From Bacteroides sp. (lineage in GTDB: Bacteria > Bacteroidota > Bacteroidia > Bacteroidales > Bacteroidaceae): a stretch of DNA of 64,000 nucleotides. Position 1 is the stretch's first letter. Every line of letters starts with the position of its first letter. The notes beneath the pieces were generated by a model. It saw nothing but the letters and a program-made list of their open reading frames with translations, searched no databases and was not told where the DNA came from. Shown piece by piece: positions 18,130 to 28,962 of this stretch. The stretch is from contig JAJQFD010000016.1 of NCBI GenBank assembly GCA_021201335.1, forward strand, positions 113,365 to 177,364, in the 5' to 3' direction. Position numbers and translations under genes: made by a program.

Positions 18130-20615
18130 TCTTTGCTACATTCTTTTTTCACAATTAAATTGATCGGATCATCGACCTTTTGCTGAGTCAATGCAATATC
18201 AAATACTTCTTTGATATCTTTTACATAATGGAAAATCAATCCTTTCAAATAAATATCTTCTATTTCTTTAATATTCTTCTCATTCTCATCACTAAGAATA
18301 ATTTCTTTAATTCCGGCACGTTTGGCTGCAAGAATCTTTTCTTTAATTCCACCTACCGGAAGAACTTTTCCCCGAAGAGTTATTTCTCCAGTCATTGCCA
18401 AGTTGGCTTTTACTTTACGCTGAGTTAGAGCAGATGCCAAAGAAGTTGCCATCGTAATACCCGCTGAAGGACCATCTTTGGGTATTGCTCCTTCAGGCAC
18501 ATGAATATGTATATTCCAATTATCAAAAATATCTTCATCTAATTCCAATAGATGAGCATGAGATTTAATATATTCCAAAGCCAGCATGGCAGATTCTTTC
18601 ATAACAGCTCCCAGATTACCTGTAAGAGTCAGCCTACTTCCTTTTCCACGGCTTAAGCTTGTTTCTACAAATAAAATTTCTCCCCCGACAGCTGTCCATG
18701 CCAAACCTGTCACGACACCAGCATAGTTATTTCCCTGATATTTGTCTCTCGAATATTCGGGTGCTCCCAAATATTCGAGCAGATCTTCCGGTCTAACCTC
18801 TTTTTTTGAAATAAAACCATCTGTAGCATATTGGCGGGCTATTTTACGTAAAAGCTTACCTATCTTTTTTTCAAGCTCACGTACACCGCTTTCGCGAGTG
18901 TATGACTCAATTATTAATTCAAGAGTAGCTTTTGGGATTTTAATATCGTTTTTCTTTAGTCCAGTGGCCTCCAATGCTTTTGGGACAAGGTGTTTACGGG
19001 CTATTTCTTTCTTTTCTTCCGTAATGTAACCACTTATCTCAATCAGTTCCATACGATCCAGTAAAGGACCGGGTATAGAATTCAGATTATTGGCAGTAGC
19101 AATGAACATTACCTTTGATAAGTCATAATCCACATCCAAATAATTGTCATGGAAAGCACTGTTCTGTTCCGGATCAAGTACTTCTAGCATAGCAGAAGCA
19201 GGATCACCCTGACGATCAGAACTCATTTTATCTATTTCATCCAGAATAAATACCGGATTGGATGATCCGGCCTTTATAAGACTTTTAACAATACGACCCG
19301 GCATCGCACCAATATATGTCTTACGATGTCCGCGTATTTCCGCTTCATCATGTACTCCACCCAATGACATGCGTACATATTGACGTTTCAATGCTGATGC
19401 GATGGATTTACCCAAAGAAGTTTTTCCGACTCCCGGTGGTCCGTATAAACAGATGATAGGAGACTTCATATCTTTTTTTAGCTTCAGTACAGCCAAATGT
19501 TCCAAAATACGCTCCTTAACCTGTTCCAAACCATAATGATCCTTGTTGAGCGTTTTTTCCGCTTGTTGCAGGTTCAAATTATCCTCAGTATACACACCCC
19601 ATGGAAGGGCAAGCATTGTTTGTAAATAATTCAACTGCACGCTATAGTCAGGAGATTGGGGATGAACCCGTTCCAGTTTAGCCAGTTCCTTCAGAAAAGT
19701 AGCCCTAACCTCAGTACCCCATGGCATGACCATTCCTTTGTCACGCATTTCCTCAATTTCTTGTTCCTGACCACTTCCTCCCAATTCATCTTGAATAGTT
19801 TTTATCTGTTGCTGGAGAAAATATTCTCGTTGTTGTTGATCTAGATCCTCTTTCGCCCTCATCTGAATAGAAACTTTCAGATCCGCCAGTTGTACTTCTC
19901 TATTTAATATCTCTAACAAACGATAAGCACGTAATCTTAATGAACCTATCTCAATCAACTCTACCTTTTCTTCTTTCTTAAAAGGAATGTTGGTGCAAAT
20001 GAAATCAATCAGAAACATATGATTATTCATATTTTTCAATGTAAAGGCGGAATCCTGTGGAAAGCTATCAGATGACTTAATATATCTTATAGCAAGATCT
20101 TTACAAGTTTCCGCTAGTGCGGTAAATTCTTTATCATCCTTGGATGGTATCTCATCTTCCAACAAGTTGATCTCTCCTTTCAGATATGGATGTGACTTTG
20201 TAATATTTTTAAGTTCTACCCTTTTTACTCCTTGTATAATTGCCGTTGTTGTGAGATCAGGCATTTCCAATACTCGAACCACTTTAGCTAAGGTACCTAT
20301 AGGATGAAGATCATCAAAGTAAGGTTCTTCTGTATGTGCCAGTTTTTGACAAACAACAGCGATATATTCTTTTGACCGTTCAGCTTCATTAATTAATTTT
20401 AAAGAGGATTTACGCCCAATAGTAATAGGCAGGAATACATTTGGAAATAGTACCATATCCCGTAAAGGCAAAACAGGTATTTCTTCTCCTTTTTCAATTT
20501 TTATATTGGATTGTTCGTCGCCCCCCTCGAAATCAGCGATTAACGAAAATGCATCTTCTTGATTATTATCAAACTTTCTTTCTATCTGAAAAAGATTTTC
20601 TATCATGTTGTTCAA
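18126..20615 (-). CDS. lon: ATP-dependent protease La
   Basis: [37 protein letters not shown] catalytic Ser region; 4-nt overlap with tgt. Confidence 0.97.
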   Translation of the reverse strand: MNNMIENLFQIERKFDNNQEDAFSLIADFEGGDEQSNIKIEKGEEIPVLPLRDMVLFPNVFLPITIGRKSSLKLINEAERSKEYIAVVCQKLAHTEEPYFDDLHPIGTLAKVVRVLEMPDLTTTAIIQGVKRVELKNITKSHPYLKGEINLLEDEIPSKDDKEFTALAETCKDLAIRYIKSSDSFPQDSAFTLKNMNNHMFLIDFICTNIPFKKEEKVELIEIGSLRLRAYRLLEILNREVQLADLKVSIQMRAKEDLDQQQREYFLQQQIKTIQDELGGSGQEQEIEEMRDKGMVMPWGTEVRATFLKELAKLERVHPQSPDYSVQLNYLQTMLALPWGVYTEDNLNLQQAEKTLNKDHYGLEQVKERILEHLAVLKLKKDMKSPIICLYGPPGVGKTSLGKSIASALKRQYVRMSLGGVHDEAEIRGHRKTYIGAMPGRIVKSLIKAGSSNPVFILDEIDKMSSDRQGDPASAMLEVLDPEQNSAFHDNYLDVDYDLSKVMFIATANNLNSIPGPLLDRMELIEISGYITEEKKEIARKHLVPKALEATGLKKNDIKIPKATLELIIESYTRESGVRELEKKIGKLLRKIARQYATDGFISKKEVRPEDLLEYLGAPEYSRDKYQGNNYAGVVTGLAWTAVGGEILFVETSLSRGKGSRLTLTGNLGAVMKESAMLALEYIKSHAHLLELDEDIFDNWNIHIHVPEGAIPKDGPSAGITMATSLASALTQRKVKANLAMTGEITLRGKVLPVGGIKEKILAAKRAGIKEIILSDENEKNIKEIEDIYLKGLIFHYVKDIKEVFDIALTQQKVDDPINLIVKKECSKE

Positions 20616-20652
20616 ATTAGTTTATACTTTCGTGCGTAAGCACAAAGCGACT

Positions 20653-20661
20653 GCAAATTTA
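20653..20661 (-). promoter_or_regulatory. Bacteroidetes-type -7 element (TAAATTTGC) upstream of lon
   Basis: gcaaattta on + strand. Confidence 0.55.
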
Positions 20662-20803
20662 ATCTATTCTTATTTAATAATAAAGGGCTATTTTAATAAA
20701 AAACAAAAAAACAACCCTTCAAGATAAAGTATAATTTCCACATTGTCAGAATAATTACTTATTTTTGACGTTTATATCTATTCATTAGTATCTTAATCCC
20801 AAA

Positions 20804-21508
20804 ATGGCTAATTCCTATTTTCAATTTAAAAAATTTATTATACATCAAGATCAATGTGCTATGAAAGTCGGTACAGACGGTGTTTTATTAGGTGCATGGG
20901 TACAAGTGGAAACAGCTAAACAAATTTTAGATATCGGCACTGGCACCGGATTAATTGCTTTAATGCTTGCCCAACGTTCACATGCAACTATTACAGCGTT
21001 AGAGATAGACCAGTCTTCAGCTGAACAAGCTCAAACAAATATTTTCAATTCACCCTGGAGTGATCGTATCAAAGTAATTTGTATGGATTTTAACAAATTC
21101 GAGACCAATCAAACCTTTGATGTAATTGTCTCAAATCCTCCTTTTTTTAATAATTCCTTGAATTCTCCGAAGAAATCCAGAACAGTAGCCAGGCATACTG
21201 ATTCACTAAGTTATAACAATTTATTCGCAGGAATTGCTCCACTATTGGACAATAAAGGAGAAGTTTCGATTATTATACCTGCTGATATTCTTAATCAAAT
21301 AAAAGAAATAGCACGGGAGTATCATTTATTTCCATCCAGACAGCTCAATATTATCACAAAGGCGGGTAAAGTCTCTAAAAGAGCTCTCATTAGTTTTATC
21401 TTTGAAGAGAATCCATATACTATAAAAGAAATGTTTTTGGAGAAAGAGCGCCATCAATATAGCAAAGAGTACATTGAATTGACGAAAGATTTTTATTTAA
21501 ACATGTAG
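20804..21508 (+). CDS. trmN6: tRNA1(Val) (adenine(37)-N6)-methyltransferase-like
   Basis: FIIHQDQCAMKVGTDGVLLGAW; VSNPPFF N6-MTase motif. Confidence 0.85.
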   Translation: MANSYFQFKKFIIHQDQCAMKVGTDGVLLGAWVQVETAKQILDIGTGTGLIALMLAQRSHATITALEIDQSSAEQAQTNIFNSPWSDRIKVICMDFNKFETNQTFDVIVSNPPFFNNSLNSPKKSRTVARHTDSLSYNNLFAGIAPLLDNKGEVSIIIPADILNQIKEIAREYHLFPSRQLNIITKAGKVSKRALISFIFEENPYTIKEMFLEKERHQYSKEYIELTKDFYLNM

Positions 21509-21519
21509 GGTTCAGATAA

Positions 21520-21553
21520 AAAAAAGAATCACTACTAATAGCGATTCTTTTTT
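21520..21553. terminator. Bidirectional intrinsic terminator between trmN6 and tRNA-Pro
   Basis: AAAAAAGAATC / GATTCTTTTTT stem. Confidence 0.7.
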
Positions 21554-21555
21554 CG

Positions 21556-21630
21556 TCGGGGTACCAGGATTCGAACCTGGGACCCCCTGCTCCCAAAGCA
21601 GGTGCGCTAACCGGACTGCGCTACACCCCG
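21556..21630 (-). tRNA. tRNA-Pro (anticodon TGG)
   Basis: Reverse complement CGGGGTGTAGCGCAGTCCGGTTAGCGCACCTGCTTTGGGAGCAGGGGGTCCCAGGTTCGAATCCTGGTACCCCGA; anticodon stem CCTGC-TTTGGGA-GCAGG, GGTTCGAATCC T-loop, acceptor CGGGGTG/TACCCCG. Confidence 0.97.
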
Positions 21631-21659
21631 AAGTTATCGTGCTTTTCCTTAAAAGCGAT

Positions 21660-21668
21660 GCAAAGGTA
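21660..21668 (-). promoter_or_regulatory. Bacteroidetes-type -7 element (TACCTTTGC) upstream of tRNA-Pro
   Basis: gcaaaggta on + strand. Confidence 0.65.
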
Positions 21669-21765
21669 GATGTTATTTTTGAAAAAACAAATTCTCAGCA
21701 TCTTTTTTTTGGTTTTGCTACTTTATTTCATACTCTATCCTCAAATATACAGGAGAATAAAAATG

Positions 21766-22239
21766 TTACTTATCTTCACTCAGCAATTTAAAACGTATTC
21801 TCAATCGATTTTCATCATAATCACTGCTGATTATTTTAAAAGTGCCTATTTGAGAAGTATTTTCTACATGATCCCCAATGCAAGCACAAATATCATACTC
21901 ACCTATTGATACCAATCGCAATATTTCACTCACATTTTCGGGTAATTTGCTCAAATCAACAGAGTCTAGTATATTCTTCTTGTCAACAAATGAAACAATA
22001 ACAGGCAAATTCTGATTTATAATTTCGTTTACTTTATTCTCAATAGCACGAATGGCAGCTTCAGGTGGCATCTCATGAATAAAATAATCACATTTGCTTT
22101 TCTTCCTTTCGATATGACTATTCTTAGATCGTTCACAACCAAACATTCGAATCATAGTTTGATTGAGAATATGTTCTGCAGTATGCATCGGGGGGTATTC
22201 CTGCTTGTTATGGCGGTTGAGTTGAAATTGCTGTTCCAT
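21766..22239 (-). CDS. Stand-alone alanyl/threonyl-tRNA editing (AlaX/SAD-like) domain protein
   Basis: HTAEHILNQTMIRMFG metal-binding HxxxH motif; 157 aa, no synthetase core. Confidence 0.75.
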   Translation of the reverse strand: MEQQFQLNRHNKQEYPPMHTAEHILNQTMIRMFGCERSKNSHIERKKSKCDYFIHEMPPEAAIRAIENKVNEIINQNLPVIVSFVDKKNILDSVDLSKLPENVSEILRLVSIGEYDICACIGDHVENTSQIGTFKIISSDYDENRLRIRFKLLSEDK

Positions 22240-22598
22240 CTTTTATAGATAGTTGTTTTCTATTATTTACTTTCAATTTTGAGTAAAGGTAGAGCTATAT
22301 TATGAAATAGAGAAATAAGTCTACTTTTACCCAAGACATTACTTTTATGATTTGATCCAAACTGTAACTTTACGGATCCATCGCCCAAAAGAAAATGCCA
22401 TTTTGTCACAAGAATATTCAAATACTCTCAGAATTGACTTCTGGCTATTCATTGAAACTTTAGCTAGTTTATTATCCTGCTTCAAACATAAAGAGAACCT
22501 TTCGACTTACCCTGTCTAAGTTTCCGAACTTAAACCAAGGAAGTCCGAAAAAAAAGTATTATGTCTACCAAAAGGAGAGAATGTTAAAAATTGCATTT

Positions 22599-24881
22599 CT
22601 ACGTTATTAAAGGTTTGTTCGAATCCATATTCTCTTCGAACGCGTTCAATTTCTCTGTTTCTCCTGCCAAGAGCAATGTATCACCTTCTTTAAATATAAA
22701 ACCAGGCGGTATATTGATGATAGTCTTTTCTCCTCTATCAATGCATATAACCATACATTCAGTTTTTTCCTGAATACATAACTCAATAATAGTTTTATTT
22801 ATCATAAAAGAATTTGGCTCAATAATATATTGGGAGAGATTTACATTGTAATCAGCGGTATCATCTTCTTGGCTGTCTTTCGTTTTCCGCTCCTCAATAG
22901 AATGAATCAATTTTTGAATATTACTATCAGAGCCCGCAATTATAATTTTATCATAAGGATATAGCACTTCATTGGCCACTGGAATATTTATCTTCTTATT
23001 GCCGCGTAATATAGTAACAATACTTACTCCAAATCTTCTACGTAAATTGAGCTCACGTAAGGATTTACCAATTTTGGGTGATGTGGGAGATATCTCTATT
23101 TCTTCTAAATGGATATCTTTAGATTGGAGACTTTTAGCAATACTGGGATGAATCGCTGCCCTTTTCTCCTCCATAAGCTGTTTCTGATTGAAATTTGTCA
23201 GAAAACGGGCTTCCATTCTGCGAGATTGTGTCTTAAATCCTTTTGTGAAAATAATTAGTGTAATAACTAACAGGGAAATAATAACCATTAAAACCGTCCA
23301 TCGGGGAAAAAGTGGTATTAAAACCATCAGCACCAACACTACACATAATCCAAATCGGAAAGCAATAAGAGAGATTAATGCTCCCCGGTTAAAACGATTG
23401 TCACTCCATAGGTTCTTAAACTCTTCCGAACGATTTTTCTTCATGACAATAGCACGTAAAAAAGGAGCCATTAGTATAAGAGCAATCAATGCGGATAAGA
23501 TTCTTCCCCAAATATCAGGAATATGTTTCATTATAAAAGGCGTAGTAAAAGACTCAGCAATAAACACAATGGCTAGTGAAATAGTGAAATAAGCTGCTAG
23601 AAGTTTTAATACACTCTTTAGTATTTTATTCCAATCATTTTGTGTATTCACAGTTTTATAGTTGGATGTTGCATATCCTGTTAATAGCTTATTCCATTTC
23701 TTCGGAATATTACGTTCCAGAAAGTTATAGAACGGTGTAGATAGTTTAATGCAGTATGGAGTTGTAAAGGTTGTAATGATAGAGACAGCCACAATAATGG
23801 GATATAAGGTACTACTGATAACTCCAAGACTATTACCCAAAGTAGCGATGATAAAGGAAAATTCTCCGATTTGCGCCAAACTGAACCCAGCTTGCAGAGA
23901 AACTTTTAACCCTTCCCCAGAAGCCAAAACACCAACTGTAGCAAAAAAGATACGACCAACTAAAACAACGAATACTAAAAAAATAATTAACAGAGCATTT
24001 TCAGCTATTATATCTGGATTGAGCATCATACCGACAGAGACGAAAAAAACAGCGCCAAAAAAGTTTTTAATAGGTTCAATTAAATGTTCAATTTGTTTAG
24101 CGCTTACGGTTTCGGCTAAAATAGAACCCATAATGAATGCTCCAAGAGCTGCTGAAAATCCTACATGTGAGGCAAATAATACCATTCCTAAACATAAACC
24201 TACTGAAATAATCAAGAGTGTTTCATCATTCAGAAACTTCTTTATAGTTCTCAGAACACTTGGAATTAAAAAGATACCTACAATAAACCAGATAAGTATA
24301 AAAAACACCAACTTCAACAAGCTTGTGAGTAAAGCAGTGCCTTCTATGGCATTGCTTACAGCAATTGTAGACAAAAGAACCATCATCAATATAGCAGCTA
24401 AATCTTCGACGATAAGCATACCGAAAACAATTCCGGCAAATTTTTGCTTTTGAAGTCCCATGTCATTGAAAGCTTTGATAATTATGGTGGTTGAAGACAT
24501 TGAGAGCATCCCTCCTAGAAAAAGACTATCCATGTTTGTCCATCCCAAAGATTTACCCACCAGATAACCAATAATAACCATGGATCCCAAATTGATTAAA
24601 GTAGCCAGAGAAGCTGTACCACCAACAGCAATAAGCCGTTTGAAACTAAACTCCAAACCCAGGGCAAAAAGTAAAAAGATAACCCCAATCTCAGCCCAAA
24701 TCTCTACATTTACCATTTCCGTTACTGTGGGAAGCCAGGTGATGTAGGGTCCAGCAATAAAACCAGCCAGAATATATCCTAACACAATAGGTTGTTTCAA
24801 CCATTTAAACAAAATAGTTGATATACCTGCCGTAATCAGAATAATAGCCAAATCACCAATAAAATTATGTAGATGAGCCAT
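22599..24881 (-). CDS. CPA2-family cation:proton antiporter with C-terminal TrkA-C (RCK-C) domains
   Basis: Multi-TM Na+/H+ exchanger domain (LLFALGLEFSFKRL, SVGMMLNPD); two TrkA-C-like modules (SLRELNLRRRFGVSIVTI..., YPYDKIIIAGSDSNIQKL). Confidence 0.9.
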   Translation of the reverse strand: MAHLHNFIGDLAIILITAGISTILFKWLKQPIVLGYILAGFIAGPYITWLPTVTEMVNVEIWAEIGVIFLLFALGLEFSFKRLIAVGGTASLATLINLGSMVIIGYLVGKSLGWTNMDSLFLGGMLSMSSTTIIIKAFNDMGLQKQKFAGIVFGMLIVEDLAAILMMVLLSTIAVSNAIEGTALLTSLLKLVFFILIWFIVGIFLIPSVLRTIKKFLNDETLLIISVGLCLGMVLFASHVGFSAALGAFIMGSILAETVSAKQIEHLIEPIKNFFGAVFFVSVGMMLNPDIIAENALLIIFLVFVVLVGRIFFATVGVLASGEGLKVSLQAGFSLAQIGEFSFIIATLGNSLGVISSTLYPIIVAVSIITTFTTPYCIKLSTPFYNFLERNIPKKWNKLLTGYATSNYKTVNTQNDWNKILKSVLKLLAAYFTISLAIVFIAESFTTPFIMKHIPDIWGRILSALIALILMAPFLRAIVMKKNRSEEFKNLWSDNRFNRGALISLIAFRFGLCVVLVLMVLIPLFPRWTVLMVIISLLVITLIIFTKGFKTQSRRMEARFLTNFNQKQLMEEKRAAIHPSIAKSLQSKDIHLEEIEISPTSPKIGKSLRELNLRRRFGVSIVTILRGNKKINIPVANEVLYPYDKIIIAGSDSNIQKLIHSIEERKTKDSQEDDTADYNVNLSQYIIEPNSFMINKTIIELCIQEKTECMVICIDRGEKTIINIPPGFIFKEGDTLLLAGETEKLNAFEENMDSNKPLIT

Positions 24882-24929
24882 AGATTGACACTTATAAGTT
24901 AATATTTATTTGAAATCATAATAAAACAA

Positions 24930-24983
24930 AGAGACACAAAACCCCAGAGTTTTTCACTTATTCCTCTGTGTCTTCGTGTCTCT
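24930..24983 (-). terminator. Possible intrinsic terminator/inverted repeat downstream of nagB-like gene
   Basis: AGAGACAC (24930-24937) / GTGTCTCT (24976-24983) with additional internal complementarity. Confidence 0.4.
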
Positions 24984-25036
24984 ATATTCTTTCCTGAATA
25001 AAACAGGAGTTGATATCTTCTCCTTAAGCAGGACTT

Positions 25037-27028
25037 TTATAATGGGATATATTCCACAAAAGCTTCCATTGCTTCATAAGAAGCTAGCCCGAGATCATCG
25101 TATATAGCAGCTGTAGCCCGGTTACGATCTTCGGATCGTTGCCAGAATAACCGCTCATCATTTCCAAGAAATGGAGCACTTTCCATCTGTGACTGGTGCT
25201 TAAGAATGGAATTACGTTTAGCGCGTAACTCTTCTGGACTAATAGGAACAGCCATTTCAATATTTTCAATTTCCCACTCTGCCCATGCACCCCGATACAT
25301 CCATATACGACAGTCTTTTAACCATTTTACACTTTCTGTCTTTTCTATATCAATAGCAGCCAATACGGCATCCAGACATACTCGATGCGTTCCATGGGGA
25401 TCCGCTAAATCACCAGCCACAAAGATCTGGTGAGGTTTAATCTCTCGAATCAGGTTGAGAATAATTTCCACATCCACCTCACTCAGCGGATTTTTTTGAA
25501 TTTTCCCTGTTTCATAAAAAGGTAAATCCAGGAAATGAACACGATTTAAAGGAATATTATTATATGTTGAAGCGATACGAGCTTCTCCCCTACGAATTAA
25601 TCCTTTCAGAGTTAATATATCGGGAGAATCCATATCACCTTCTTTTTTATCTTTCAGATAAGTACGAATTTCCTTATATTTTTCATTAATAACAGAATTT
25701 CCGGCATTGTCAAACAATTGATTAAATCCGTTTATAAAATGTAAGAATCGAATTACTTCTTCATCTCCTACAGCAATGTTACCGGAAGTCTGATAAGCAA
25801 CATGTACCTCATGTTTTTGCTCAACCAAACGACGCAAAGTACCTCCCATTGATATTACATCATCATCCGGATGGGGCGAAAAGATAATTATCCTTTTAGG
25901 AAAGGGTTTGGCACGTTCAGGACGATAAGTGTCGTCAGCATTAGGTTTACCACCGGGCCATCCGGTAATAGTATGCTGCAAATCGTTGAATATCTTAATG
26001 TTAACATTGTAAGCGGAGCCAAACAAAGCAAGTAATTCACTTAAACCATTCTCATTGTAATCTTTATTTGTAAGCTTGAGGATAGGCTTCTTTACTACCG
26101 AACAAAGCCATACAATAGCACTACGAATCAATTTATCATTCCATTCGCAAGATGTTACAAGCCACGGACGCTGGATTCGCGTCAGATTAGTAGCTGCAGA
26201 TAAATCAATGGCTATATGGGCATTATTATGTGTTTGGAGATATGAAGCCGGAATTGTATCAGTAACGAAACCCTCTACGCATTCTTTGATCATCTTTGCT
26301 TTATTCTCCCCCCACGCCATGAGGTAAATCTTTTTAGCACCAAGTATGGTAGATACACCCATAGTTATTGAACTAACCGGTGTATTTTCAATGCTGCCAA
26401 AAGTTTTGGCAGCATCGTTTCGAGAATCAATATCCAATAAAATCAGACGAGTTCCAGAATTCAAACGGGATCCAGGTTCGTTAAAAGCAATATTTCCCAC
26501 GCGGCCAATTCCTAATAAAGCAATATCAATACCTCCAAAACTTTCGATACGCTGCTCATATAATCGGCAGTATTCGATGATGGTTTCCTTAGGAATAGTT
26601 CCATCCGGACTAAAAATATTCTGTTTATCAATATCCACATGGTCCAATAGCATTTCTTTCAATGAATTAAGATTGCTATTGATAGCATCGGCTGTAAGCG
26701 GATAATATTCGTATAGATTAAATACAATTACATTGCGAAAGCTAAGACCTTCTTCCTGATGTAAGCGTACCAATTCACTATAAACATTACGAGGGGAAGT
26801 ACCACCAGCGAGTGCTAATATACAAAAACGTCCTTCCCGTTGCCTTAGACGGATTATTTGCGCTATATCTTCAGCAATCAGTTTGGAACCTTCCTCTACT
26901 GACTCATAAATATCTGTAGGAATTTTCTCGAATCGGGTAAGTGCCGAACGTTCAAATGCATTCTCTGGTTTATAGTATTTGGGGGATACATTATTCAGAG
27001 TGATTTGGGAACTAAGGTTTGTTTTCAT
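25037..27028 (-). CDS. Glucosamine-6-phosphate deaminase-like domain fused to PIG-L family deacetylase domain
   Basis: N-terminal NagB/6PGL-like fold (LALAGGTSPRNVYSEL, GIGRVGNIAFNEPGS); C-terminal PIG-L (IIIFSPHPDDDVISMGGTL, DPHGTHRVC). Confidence 0.88.
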   Translation of the reverse strand: MKTNLSSQITLNNVSPKYYKPENAFERSALTRFEKIPTDIYESVEEGSKLIAEDIAQIIRLRQREGRFCILALAGGTSPRNVYSELVRLHQEEGLSFRNVIVFNLYEYYPLTADAINSNLNSLKEMLLDHVDIDKQNIFSPDGTIPKETIIEYCRLYEQRIESFGGIDIALLGIGRVGNIAFNEPGSRLNSGTRLILLDIDSRNDAAKTFGSIENTPVSSITMGVSTILGAKKIYLMAWGENKAKMIKECVEGFVTDTIPASYLQTHNNAHIAIDLSAATNLTRIQRPWLVTSCEWNDKLIRSAIVWLCSVVKKPILKLTNKDYNENGLSELLALFGSAYNVNIKIFNDLQHTITGWPGGKPNADDTYRPERAKPFPKRIIIFSPHPDDDVISMGGTLRRLVEQKHEVHVAYQTSGNIAVGDEEVIRFLHFINGFNQLFDNAGNSVINEKYKEIRTYLKDKKEGDMDSPDILTLKGLIRRGEARIASTYNNIPLNRVHFLDLPFYETGKIQKNPLSEVDVEIILNLIREIKPHQIFVAGDLADPHGTHRVCLDAVLAAIDIEKTESVKWLKDCRIWMYRGAWAEWEIENIEMAVPISPEELRAKRNSILKHQSQMESAPFLGNDERLFWQRSEDRNRATAAIYDDLGLASYEAMEAFVEYIPL

Positions 27029-27145
27029 AAATTCATTAAGTTATGTCAGATTAAAGTCATTTACTGTTTTGCACACAAAGATACAAAAAGTACTTTTTAC
27101 GAGAACTACCTAAGTATAGGTATTGTTGTTCAAAACTACATGTTT

Positions 27146-27916
27146 TTAACATAACTTAAATTCATCCGCATCTTTCCAAACAGGAAACTTAATACGGAGC
27201 TTTTGAAGCGAAGATAATGATAATTCTGCAGTGGCCGAACCTTCTTCTCCATCAGCTACTGCACCCAAAACTTCACCTTGAGGAGAATAAATCACACTTC
27301 CACCTTGGTAAGCCAAATCATTAGCATCCGTTCCTACACGATTAACGCCACATACATAACACATATTTTCCAATGCCCTTGCCGGTAAAAGTATATTCCA
27401 GACATTTTTCCGGGAGGCCGGCCAATTGGCTACATAAATCAACAGATCATAACCATTATTTTTGTTACGTGCCCAGACGGGGAAACGGAGGTCATAACAT
27501 ACTAATAAGCAAATATTCCACCCTTTATAAGTAATGATGCTTTTTTCATTGCCTGCACAAAAGTGATTAATTTCATCCCCCATCCGAAAAAGATGCTTTT
27601 TATCATAATAATAAGCTTCACCTTCAGGAGTAATAAAAAAAGCCCGATTAAAATAATACTGTTGTTCAATTGCAATAAAACTCCCAGCCAAAGCTATTTT
27701 ATACTGGGCTGCATAAGCCTTTAAAGTCGTAATGGTTTCACCACCACCCGATTCAGCCAGCATATGACTATTCATAGTAAAACCGGTAGAAAACATTTCC
27801 GGAAGGATCACAATATCTGTAATGCCTTGTAGCTTTATCAAACTGGTTTGCAGTTTTTGCAAATTAGTCGACTTATTTTCCCAAATAATATTAGTTTGAA
27901 GAACAGTAACTTTCAT
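27146..27916 (-). CDS. Nitrilase-family amidohydrolase (omega-amidase-like)
   Basis: VILPEMFSTGF (Glu), KKHLFRMGDE (Lys), ICLLVCYDLRFPVWARN (Cys) catalytic triad motifs. Confidence 0.9.
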   Translation of the reverse strand: MKVTVLQTNIIWENKSTNLQKLQTSLIKLQGITDIVILPEMFSTGFTMNSHMLAESGGGETITTLKAYAAQYKIALAGSFIAIEQQYYFNRAFFITPEGEAYYYDKKHLFRMGDEINHFCAGNEKSIITYKGWNICLLVCYDLRFPVWARNKNNGYDLLIYVANWPASRKNVWNILLPARALENMCYVCGVNRVGTDANDLAYQGGSVIYSPQGEVLGAVADGEEGSATAELSLSSLQKLRIKFPVWKDADEFKLC

Positions 27917-28024
27917 AATATTAACGATAACATATAATTTAGTAGGTTGTCATTCTAAACTTATAGTGAAATTCTGTCTCAAAACCACATCTATGGATAT
28001 AATAGGGTTGTACCTCTATATTAA

Positions 28025-28580
28025 CTATATTTCTCCCAGACAGAAATTTTCTGGATGCCTTCCTCTGAAATCTTTATAATATAATTTAATTTCCTTCATA
28101 TCTTTCTGAAGATCACCACTAGGGAAAATTGATTTTCCAGCAGCAATTGTTTTAGTGGCATAATCTATTCCTATTAAAACAATAGGTACTTGTGCTTTTA
28201 AAGCGATATAATAAAAACCTTTTTTCCAATGAGGATTAGGCTTTCTTGTTCCTTCCGGGGTTATAGCCAGATGAAAACGCTTACGGGAAGAAAATACCTC
28301 CACCATCTGATCTACCAATGAGGTCTTTCTGCTACGGTCAACCGGTATTCCACCCACCGCCTTAAAAAAAAAGCCCTAAAGGAAAGAAAAACCATTCCTT
28401 TTTCATCATAAAACTGGTTTTCCCACCGATGGTGCCATAAAAAAGTTTTCCTATAAACAAATCAAGATTGGATGTGTGAGGAGCTGCGCAAATCACGCAT
28501 TTGTCATAATCCGGTACGGTAACTACCGCCTTCCACCCCAGAATACGGCGATAAATAAAACCATAAATTGCTTTTCTCAT
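28025..28580 (-). pseudogene. 1-acyl-sn-glycerol-3-phosphate acyltransferase-like protein, +1 frameshift in an A9 (T9 in gene) tract
   Basis: ORF 28362..28580 (HTSNLD, Hx4D motif) and ORF 28025..28357 (ITPEGTRKPNPHWKKGFYYIA) are two halves of one PlsC-like protein. Removing one base of the A9 run at 28364-28372 gives FFPLGLFFKAVGGIPVDRSR; combined length 556 = 3n+1. Confidence 0.85.
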
Positions 28581-28581
28581 T

Positions 28582-28851
28582 TTATTTCAAACTCTCAATC
28601 TCATCTATAATCCTATCAACTTCCTGATTAAAGTCCTTTAAAAACTTTCTATAAAAAACTTTCACATTGCCTGGTTCCGTATGACTAATGCGACTGATAA
28701 ATTCATCTTGCATTTTCAAAATATCAGATAAAATTTCATCAACTTTTCCTTGATTTTCTTTGGATGCAAGTGAAGCATTGATCATACATTCAGCAAACAA
28801 TTCACCTGTTATATAATTCACATTCTTTTTCAGTTGTTTTCTACTTGCCAT
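28582..28851 (-). CDS. Conserved small hypothetical protein (89 aa)
   Basis: Intact ORF adjacent to the acyltransferase, helical/charged. Confidence 0.6.
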   Translation of the reverse strand: MASRKQLKKNVNYITGELFAECMINASLASKENQGKVDEILSDILKMQDEFISRISHTEPGNVKVFYRKFLKDFNQEVDRIIDEIESLK

Positions 28852-28962
28852 AATTTTTAAGTTTTAAGTTCCTGAGTCTGTTTGTTGGGTATTTTAATAT
28901 CAAACCTCAAATTTAACTCAATATTTCAGCGGTAAAGATAATCACTTTATCCGAACGAACTA

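Noticed and set aside
23188-23592. 134-aa + strand ORF
   Set aside because: Antisense to the same antiporter gene.
23749-24453. 234-aa + strand ORF
   Set aside because: Antisense to the CPA2 antiporter TM region; low-complexity Lys/Ile/Thr/Pro shadow ORF.
26346-26705. 119-aa + strand ORF
   Set aside because: Antisense to the NagB/PIG-L gene, no recognisable domain.
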